In this document: positions 10,033-19,300 of the stretch, piece by piece
How positions within the stretch are numbered: the first letter of the stretch is position 1
How the letters are laid out: every line of letters begins with the position of its first letter
Source: Mycobacterium simulans
Lineage (GTDB): Bacteria; Actinomycetota; Actinomycetes; Mycobacteriales; Mycobacteriaceae
Direction of reading: 5' to 3'
Length of the DNA: 64,000 bases
Assembly: GCF_900232995.1 (NCBI RefSeq)
Contig: NZ_OCVX01000003.1
Span: 1,756,321 to 1,820,320 of the forward strand
Made by a program: the position numbers and the translations under genes
Notes under the pieces: model-generated
The model's input: only the letters and a program-made list of their open reading frames with translations
Database searches by the model: none
Told to the model about the DNA's origin: nothing

Positions 10033-11069
10033 GAACAAGCAGTAGCGTGCAGGCGATCCCCGTTATCGGCTTGACCGGCTATCTGGGTGCCGGCAAGACA
10101 ACCCTCCTCAACCACGTACTCCGTAGTCAGAGAGCACGAATCGGCGTCATTATCAACGACTTCGGCGACCTCAATGTCGACGCCATGCTCGTGACCGGGC
10201 AAGTCGACGAGCCCGCATCGATAGCCGGCGGCTGCATCTGCTGCCTACCCGATGACGACGGGATCGCCGACGCATTGACCAAGCTGACCGATCCCCGGCT
10301 CGGCCTCGATGCCATAATTGTCGAAGCCAGCGGTTTGGCCGACCCCGTCTCGGTCGCCCGGATGATCGCCTTCAGCAAGGTCGCTGGAGTCCGCTACGGC
10401 GGACTTGTCGATGTCGTCGATGCCAACACCCACTTCGACATCGTCGACGTTGGTCGGGCATTGCCGGCGCGTTACGGTGCGGCATCTCTCGTCGTCGTCA
10501 ACAAACTCGATCAACTCCCCGGCAGCGCCAGAACCGCCATGCTTGAGCGGGTCGAACACCGTGTCCGCGAACGTAATCCGCGTGCAGCCGTTATCGGAGC
10601 GGTCGGCGGACAAATCGACCCAACACTGCTCTACGACGTGTCAGAGTCACACGAACAACCCAGCCAGCTCTCCTTGACAGATCTCCTCGCCGACGCCACG
10701 CGCGACTCGTCGGCTCACGACCACGACCACGCCGACTCGGTCACGGCGACCAGCGACGGCGAAGTCGATCCCGGCGCGCTCATTGACCTACTCGAAAACC
10801 CGCCGTGTGGGGTGTACCGGCTCAAGGGAGCCGCGTTGATGCGTTGCGGAAAGGGCACTTCCACCTTTGCGATCAACCTGGTCGGCACAGCGATTCACAT
10901 CGCCACCGCACCGCCTGGGGTGTCGGCCAACTGCCTCGTTGCGATCGGGATGCATCTGGACTCCGACGCCGTCCGCGCCCAACTCGATACCGCGCTGCGT
11001 CCGTCCAACGACGTGGCGAGCCTCGCTAACGTTCACCGCCTGCGACGCTATCGCCGACGCCGCCTCTGA
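10029..11069 (+). CDS. G3E family GTPase (CobW/COG0523-like metallochaperone)
   Basis: A 346-residue P-loop GTPase. The P-loop is [15 protein letters not shown] (about residues 14-28). The metal-binding signature is GGCICCLPDDDG near residue 68, the GxCxC hallmark of COG0523 proteins. The VEASGLADP and VVNKLDQLP blocks supply switch and base-recognition elements. A His-rich linker, HDHDHADS near residue 233, could bind transition metals. The C-terminal CobW_C region is present but short. COG0523 proteins deliver zinc, cobalt or nickel to client proteins. Unlike the second G3E gene at 39889, I see no Zur box near it; it is coupled to the FtsX permease. Confidence 0.9.
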   Translation: MRTSSSVQAIPVIGLTGYLGAGKTTLLNHVLRSQRARIGVIINDFGDLNVDAMLVTGQVDEPASIAGGCICCLPDDDGIADALTKLTDPRLGLDAIIVEASGLADPVSVARMIAFSKVAGVRYGGLVDVVDANTHFDIVDVGRALPARYGAASLVVVNKLDQLPGSARTAMLERVEHRVRERNPRAAVIGAVGGQIDPTLLYDVSESHEQPSQLSLTDLLADATRDSSAHDHDHADSVTATSDGEVDPGALIDLLENPPCGVYRLKGAALMRCGKGTSTFAINLVGTAIHIATAPPGVSANCLVAIGMHLDSDAVRAQLDTALRPSNDVASLANVHRLRRYRRRRL

Positions 11070-11424
11070 CTCCTTGGGTGGTCGACGCGGGCAGCGAACC
11101 GGTTGTGCTGCTGCCGAACAGGGCCTGGCTGAGCACCTGTAAGACGGCCTGATCGGCTGCCGAGTAATAGACGAACGTTCCTTGTCGCCGGCCCTTGACC
11201 AGACCGGCAAGGCGGAGTTTGGCCAGGTGCTGGCTCACGACCGCAGGTGCCACCTCAGCCAGTTCAGCCAGGCATGCCACCGAAGACTCCCCTTGCAGCA
11301 GCGCCCACAGGACCCTGATCCGGGTCGGATCACTGAGCATCCGAAACGACTCGACCGCGGCATCCACCTGTTCCTCGGTGGGCATGTTGAAGCCTGGAAT
11401 CGAGGTGTGCACGCAACCGAGCAT
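11026..11424 (-). CDS. ArsR/SmtB-family metal-responsive repressor
   Basis: A 132-residue winged-helix protein. The core FRMLSDPTRIRVLWALLQGE opens the DNA-binding domain; the recognition helix is AVVSQHLAKLRLAGLV and the wing is GRRQGTFVYYS. The start is set at ATG 11424, because the longer frame to 11481 would run through the operator and into the divergent ATPase gene. A Cys and a His near the N-terminus (GCVHTS) are possible metal ligands. It is divergent from a CtpD-like ATPase and probably represses it, responding to Co, Ni or a similar ion. Its 3' end overlaps the convergent G3E gene by 44 bases. Confidence 0.88.
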   Translation of the reverse strand: MLGCVHTSIPGFNMPTEEQVDAAVESFRMLSDPTRIRVLWALLQGESSVACLAELAEVAPAVVSQHLAKLRLAGLVKGRRQGTFVYYSAADQAVLQVLSQALFGSSTTGSLPASTTQGVRGGVGDSVAGGER

Positions 11425-11455
11425 ACCTCTACCAGCCTGAACATCTATCACGCTG

Positions 11456-11472
11456 ATATCGCATTTGCGAAT

Positions 11473-11474
<2 letters not shown>
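11456..11474. promoter_or_regulatory. Candidate ArsR/SmtB operator
   Basis: ATATCGCATTTGCGAATAT is a near-perfect inverted repeat (ATATCGCA against TGCGAATAT with one extra base). It lies in the divergent arsR/ctpD-like promoter region. SmtB/NmtR-type repressors bind this kind of AT-flanked palindrome. It touches the most upstream ATG of the ATPase gene, which raises doubt about that start. Confidence 0.6.
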
Positions 11475-13482
<2,008 letters not shown>

Positions 13483-13490
13483 CCGCTTGG

Positions 13491-14222
13491 TCAATCAAGG
13501 ATGTCGGATATGTGGGCGACGACCTGGGCGGTGTGGGCGACTAGATAGAAATGGTCACCGGGAAAACGGCTCACATGCCAGCCGGCTCGTGTGTACGCCG
13601 CCCACGCCGCCGAATGTGACTCTGTCACCTCGGGATCCGAGTCACCGTAGATGATGTGGATGGGGCACGACAGTTGCGGGTGCGGCTTAGCCCGGTAGTT
13701 TTCGACCAATCGGTAATCGTCTCGGATGGCGGGTAGGAACATCCGTCGCAATTCGGGCACCGCAAGCGCCGCACGGCCGCGGGCATCGAGTGCGCCGATG
13801 TGGCTGACGAGGTCATCGTCACAAGCGCGGTGCCAGGCTTGTTCGGTGCCGAAGTGCGGTGCCCCCGCGCCGGATACGACCAACGCGGTCACGGAGATTC
13901 CTGACCGCTCTAGGGTTCGGGTCGCTTCGAACGCGAGGTAAGCACCCATCGAATGGCCGAACATCACGACAGAGCCCGACGATTGGATGATCGGCTCCAA
14001 CTCGGTGACGCAAGCCGATGCCAGGTCGACCAACGTCTCCGGGGCGGGTACGTCGAGCAGCAGGTCGCGCCCCGGGTAGGTGACGCCGTAGAGGTCGATC
14101 GCCGCCGGAAGCTCCCGGCACCATGGAGCAAAGTAGCGAGGACTGCCGCCCGCATGGGGGAACACGACAATGGCGCAGTTGCCCGATGTCGAGTGCGACA
14201 ACGCCTGGATGCACGGCGTCAT
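13491..14222 (-). CDS. Type II (editing) thioesterase of the NRPS operon
   Basis: A 243-residue alpha/beta hydrolase of the type II thioesterase family, last gene of the NRPS operon. Motifs: FPHAGGSPRYFAPWC near the N-terminus, nucleophile Ser in MFGHSMGAYLAFE, Asp in IIYGDSDPEV and His in FPGDHFYLVAH. Type II thioesterases remove misprimed acyl or aminoacyl groups from carrier domains (YbtT and PchC in related pathways). The start at ATG 14222 overlaps the upstream stop (ATGA) and matches the family length; the longer open frame extending upstream lacks family similarity. Confidence 0.93.
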   Translation of the reverse strand: MTPCIQALSHSTSGNCAIVVFPHAGGSPRYFAPWCRELPAAIDLYGVTYPGRDLLLDVPAPETLVDLASACVTELEPIIQSSGSVVMFGHSMGAYLAFEATRTLERSGISVTALVVSGAGAPHFGTEQAWHRACDDDLVSHIGALDARGRAALAVPELRRMFLPAIRDDYRLVENYRAKPHPQLSCPIHIIYGDSDPEVTESHSAAWAAYTRAGWHVSRFPGDHFYLVAHTAQVVAHISDILD

Positions 14223-15250
14223 TGCGCGACCAATTCCGCAGCTGAAACCAAGGTTGGCGGCTGTGGGTCTATCAACGTCGCCGGCCCCATGGCCGAGGTG
14301 AAATCCGACCACAATCGGGTCGCGCGAATGAACCTCTGTGATATCGGGGTGCGGGCATGGTCGATCGAGTTGAGGAAATCGGCTGCTGCGAGCCGAATTG
14401 CGTCTGGCCACAGTTGGTTTCGCACCTGAGCTGTGGTGGCCTCGAATTCGAGGCCGACGGGTTCGACGATCGGCACGTCTGCCAATGCGGCTTCCGCGCG
14501 AGGACGCGGATGCCATCGAGTAGACCCGTGGGTATGGGCAAGGACCAGCTCTCCGGCATCAGATCCCACGGTGATGGTGTGCAGCAGTCGCGCGTGGTTG
14601 TCTGGGTCGCTGGCACACAGTTCGTTTTGGATCAGCAGGTCGACGGTCACGTCGCCGAGGACGATGCGACCGGCGACAAACGAGCTGTGCGTGTGCTGTG
14701 GCACCGTGATCCGTGCCGGCGTCAGCGGGCCGACGACGGAACTGAGAATGGTGAACAACGGGTAGGCGACGTGGATCGCCGACCGGGCGTGAACGTATCG
14801 AATCCGCGCACGCTTGTCGAGAGCCTGCGCCGCACCGATGAATTGGCGCATTGGCGCTACACGGCTGTAGAAGTCGTTGACGGTGTAGAGCGCTGCGTTC
14901 GCCTTGGCGACCCGCAGTAGGGACAGAATCTCGTCGGCATGAACTGGCTGCTCCTGCATCACGTGGATGCCCCGCGTAAGCAACTGTTCACAAATCTGGG
15001 TACCCTCTCCGCCCACGACGCCCGCACGCACGACCACGAACGCGATGTCGACAGGCGGAAGGCTGTCCAGGCCGGTACGCAACGGCACCCCAAGCCGATC
15101 CGCCAGTTCGGCCGACGCCGTCGATCCACTGGAAACCAACCCGACCAATTCGACCGGTGAATGCAATGCCGCCAGCGCCTCGGCATAGACAGCGCCGAAC
15201 GTCGTTCCCACGACTACCGCTGTTGGGCGCCCCTGGCGCCGTACGGTCAC
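14219..15250 (-). CDS. Thiazolinyl imine reductase (YbtU/PchG/Irp3-like)
   Basis: A 343-residue Gfo/Idh/MocA-fold oxidoreductase. The nucleotide-binding N-terminus reads VVVGTTFGAVYAEALAALHS. The block RGIHVMQEQPVHADEI occupies the position of the conserved EKP motif region of the fold, and the C-terminal half has the family layout. Homologues reduce the enzyme-bound thiazoline C=N to a thiazolidine during pyochelin and yersiniabactin assembly. GTG 15250 overlaps the previous stop by 4 bases (GTGA). This gene is one of the strongest indicators that the NRPS makes thiazoline/thiazolidine rings. Confidence 0.88.
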   Translation of the reverse strand: MTVRRQGRPTAVVVGTTFGAVYAEALAALHSPVELVGLVSSGSTASAELADRLGVPLRTGLDSLPPVDIAFVVVRAGVVGGEGTQICEQLLTRGIHVMQEQPVHADEILSLLRVAKANAALYTVNDFYSRVAPMRQFIGAAQALDKRARIRYVHARSAIHVAYPLFTILSSVVGPLTPARITVPQHTHSSFVAGRIVLGDVTVDLLIQNELCASDPDNHARLLHTITVGSDAGELVLAHTHGSTRWHPRPRAEAALADVPIVEPVGLEFEATTAQVRNQLWPDAIRLAAADFLNSIDHARTPISQRFIRATRLWSDFTSAMGPATLIDPQPPTLVSAAELVAQ

Positions 15251-16308
15251 AAGAACCCTTCCTCGATCGCCGGCGATTCTTCGGCAAACGATACCTCGGC
15301 CCCGGGCACGGCTTCGGTCAAGAACTCCAGCGCCCGGTGCGGCGAATCGACGCTCCAGAACGGGTGGGCGCCGGCCGGCATGTCCGCGATGTGTTGGGCC
15401 GCGAATGCTGCCAACGCGCCGGTGACGCGGTAGCTGTCCGTACAGGTGAAGGCGACGCTCTTGCAACCGGCATCGGCGCCGGCGGTGGCGACGATGGCGA
15501 AGTACGGTCGGCGGCCGAAGAGGTCCAGTTTGGCCGCCGCGAGAACGGCGTCTAGGTCGTGCTGTCTTTCGTTGTCGACCGCGAGCAGCTGGATCGCGTG
15601 CGTGGTGTGTTTGCCGTCGAAAACGTTCATCCAACAGATATTGCTGACGCCGAGATGTGCTGCGACCGCGATGGTTTCAGCGTCCAGGTACGGATGTGCG
15701 CTGACGGGACCCGGAAATTGCTGTGCCGGGGCCGGTTTGCACTCAGCCCGACTAACCCGCTGGATTATCCCGTTGCGCAGCACAGCACCCGGATGGCCGT
15801 GCGTGTCGTGCAGGCTGGCCAGATATTCGAGCACCGACGCCGGGGTGAGCGGCTGCAGTCCGCCACACCATGCGGTGATGTGGTCGGTCTGCTGCGGGGC
15901 GAGCACCCGCAGCAGCAGCCCGGACAGGCCGGGCTGCACACCCGCTTGCAGGACGACGGGGACGGCCGCTGTCCTGATGCGGTCAAGCAGCGCTTGGTTA
16001 CCGCCCGGGTCAACGTAAGGCACTCTCGCATCGATGGCTGCTTCGGCGACTTGCGCGCTGAGCCGTTGCGACGGTCCGGCGCAATTGATTACGATGTCGC
16101 AGCGCCGCACCGCGGCGGCGACGGATGCCATATCGGTGACGTCGAGTCGCGCCAGCTCGACATCGCCCTGGATGGCGGAGGCCACCTCGCGCAGCCGTGC
16201 TTCGTCGCGCCCGGCGATTACGAGGTACATGTCGTGGCGTTCCGCCAGCACGTCGAGGCAAGCCCTGCCGACCGCTCCGGTGCTGCCGAGCAGCAACACG
16301 TTCTTCAT
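15247..16308 (-). CDS. Saccharopine dehydrogenase-like NAD(P)-binding reductase
   Basis: A 353-residue protein with an N-terminal Rossmann fold (VLLLGSTGAVGRACLDVLAE), an IAGRDEARL second strand and INCAGPS, all typical of the saccharopine dehydrogenase NADP-binding family. ATG 16308 is 5 bases past the end of the NRPS2 stop; upstream extensions of the frame run into NRPS2. Members act on amino-acid-derived imines or keto groups; a tailoring reduction of the NRPS product is the simplest idea, but the substrate is not visible. Pyochelin- and yersiniabactin-type operons usually have one reductase, so this second one is unusual. The C-terminus EEGFL resembles the EEGVL end of NRPS1. Confidence 0.85.
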   Translation of the reverse strand: MKNVLLLGSTGAVGRACLDVLAERHDMYLVIAGRDEARLREVASAIQGDVELARLDVTDMASVAAAVRRCDIVINCAGPSQRLSAQVAEAAIDARVPYVDPGGNQALLDRIRTAAVPVVLQAGVQPGLSGLLLRVLAPQQTDHITAWCGGLQPLTPASVLEYLASLHDTHGHPGAVLRNGIIQRVSRAECKPAPAQQFPGPVSAHPYLDAETIAVAAHLGVSNICWMNVFDGKHTTHAIQLLAVDNERQHDLDAVLAAAKLDLFGRRPYFAIVATAGADAGCKSVAFTCTDSYRVTGALAAFAAQHIADMPAGAHPFWSVDSPHRALEFLTEAVPGAEVSFAEESPAIEEGFL

Positions 16309-16313
16309 GGGGC

Positions 16314-19300
16314 TCACGCCTTTTGGGTCCAGGAGTCCACCAGCAGCTTGGCGACGGATTGCGCGTTTTCCCCTGTCAGGCAGTCGAAATGGGTACCTGC
16401 GATGTCGCTGATGGTCAACGTGCCCAGGCAATAGTCCGCCCAGAACGCGGTCATGTCCTCTTGGAGTGTCGGCAGGAAGTGGATGTCGCCGCGTTGCCGC
16501 AGAAAGTGAATGTCGCCCAGGAAAGGCTCGGCGGCGCCGTGCACCACGGCGCGCAGGCTGTGCACGAAGATCGACCGTAGTTCGCGCAGCGACTCGACAT
16601 CCCACGACTGGCCGAGGGCGCCTGATTCGGCCAGCAGCTTCAGCCGCGGGTCGCCGGCTTCCGCGCTGCGCTCGAGGCAAGCTGCGAGCACGGGTTCGGC
16701 CATGCTGCGTAGGGCACCGGCCGGTATCACGTCGGCATAACGCTCCCTGGCGCGGGTGAACGCGCCACGAACCGCATCGTCGTCGACCTGCATGCCGAGC
16801 ACTTCCGGTTGCACACCCAGGATTTGGGCAAAGCAGTAGTCGAGAACGTCGTCGTCTTCGACGTCCATGGGGACCCGGTAGGAGCTGACCACGGTCACCG
16901 TGCCGACCTCGATGCCGGCCTCTTCCAGGCATTTCGCGATCTCGGCGGAGAGCAGACCGCCCATGCAGTAACCGAGCAGATGAACCTTGCTGGGCGACAA
17001 GGCGACGATGCGGGCGCTGTAGCGTGCCGCCAAGGTGGTGAACAGCTCTGCTGGTTCGATGCCGGAGTAGCCGTCGCCCGGAATCCGTTGCAGTCCATAC
17101 AACTCGGGCAGTCCGGTACCCGAGTCACGCAGGCGTGGGACCAACTGCTCATAGGGAGCCAGCCCCCCGCTGCCGTCGTGCACACATATCGCGATCTCGG
17201 TAGCCGGGGTAAAGCCCTGGCCGGTACCGAGATACACCAGCGGCGAGCCGATCCCGGCACCGATCCCGGCACCGTCGGACAGGTTCGGCCGAGACTCTGT
17301 CGGGCCGCCGCGCACCGCATCAGCGGCGGCCAACAGGGTGGGATTGGAGACCATCGCGCGAAGCAGATCGTCCCAGGCCAGCCCGGCGGCTTCGGGGATT
17401 TCGCGGCGGATCCGGCCGATCGCCTGCGCCATCAACAGGGAATCGCCGCCGATGGCGAAGAAATCTGAGCCAGGCGACAGCGAGTGGCCAGACTCCAGTC
17501 CGAGCACGGCAGCCCAAATCTCTCCGATGCGGGTTTGCAAGTCGTCCAGGTTGCCTGACTGCCCATCGAGATGACTGCTACCGGCACGGGCCGCGGAGCG
17601 CAGTGACTCGAGTTCGGCTGTCACCGACGCGCGGTCGATTTTGCCGTTAGTCGTCAGCGGCAGAGTTGGAATGCAGATGAGCTGTTGTGGGACCATGTAA
17701 CTCGGCAATACCTGGCGGGCGCGTTCGGTCAACTCCGCGGGCAACAGCGACTGCGCGGTAGCTGCGGACTCGCAGCAGAAGACGTGCTGACCGAGCCGTC
17801 CCAACGGATAGTCCGGCGGCGGGAAACTTTGCACCTCGCCGAACGGTGACCGTTCCAGCGCGGCATTCCATTGCGCATAGGTAAGGAATGCCGAGTTGGT
17901 TCCCGCACGGGCGTCGGTGAACCCGTGCAGGCCCTCCTTGAATTCCATAGAGATCATCAACGGGTGGTTGATAGCGGTGGCGTCTATGAAGACCAGCGAT
18001 CCGCCGGGTGCCAGGAGACGGTTCAGCATGACGAGCGTGTCGTCGATGTTCACCGCGTTGTGCAGCACGTTCGCGCAGACGACGACATCGAACGAGCATG
18101 GCGAGAAGCCCTGTGCTGCGGGCGGCCGGTTGATGTCGAACAGCCGGTAGTCGACGAAATCGTAGTCGGAAAACGTCTGGCGGGCTTGGACGAGAAAGAA
18201 ATTCGACACATCGGTGAACACGTAGCGCACGTGGCTCGTGGCCAGAGCGGCGAGCAGATCCGCGGTGGTGCCGCCGACGCCTGCCCCGACCTCTAAGACC
18301 CTTAGCGGTCGCTGCGGTGTTGCCCGGGCCGCGCGTGCGGCGACGGCGGACACCACCAACTGGTTGACGTACCTGCTGAGCAGGTTTTCCCGGTAGGCGG
18401 CCGTCGCGATGTCAACGGTTGCCTCCGGGAACAGCAGCATGAGCGGATCGACGGTGCCGGCCAGGAGGCCGGGGAGGTTCTGGATGCATTCACCCACGTA
18501 GGCCAGCAAGTCGTCGCCATAGCCAACGGCCGCGCCCAACTGACGCACCTGCTGCCACGCAACGTTGCAGTCCGAAAGTTCTTGGTGTGCCAGCAGTTCC
18601 AGGCTCGATCCTGGGTGCGTACTCACCCGACCCTCGTCGGCGAGAACCTCGATCCAGCGGCGCAACAGGCGGTGCAGCCGATCTGGCAGCGCCAGTCGCC
18701 GAGCGAGTTCGTCGACGGTGAGTCGCTCGCCTGGGTGCGCCGCGGTGCCCAGGGCCGCGCACATGCTGTCGAGCGCGGTAGCCCGCGCGGCGGAAGCGAA
18801 CCGGAGCAAACTCTCGACGTCAAGATCGGCGGTACAGCGGCGATGCGCTCGGTCGATGGACTCGCCGACAGCCGCAGTGCTACGGCGACGGTCGGACATC
18901 TCTTCATCGCTCGCGGCGTCGGGGACCACCGCGGCCGCGATGGCCCGATCGTGCGGTACCTGGCCGAGCACGGTGCTCATGGCGGTCTGCACGCCGGGTA
19001 TACCGCACAGGGCGGCATCAATCTCCGCCAATTCGATTCGGTGACCGCGAATCTTGACCTGGTTGTCGCGGCGGCCCAGCATTTCGATCACGCCGTCATC
19101 GGTAACCCGACCGTAATCCCCAGTGCGATAGAGTCGTTCGCCGCTCACCGGATGGGTGATGAACGCCGAAGCGGTGCGCGCCGGATCGCCGAGATATCCG
19201 TGCGCGAGACCCACCCCGCCGATGTGTATCTCCCCGACCTGCCACGGCGCCGCGGGCTCACCACGGTGGGTCAGGACATGGACGCTCTGGTTGCGCATCG

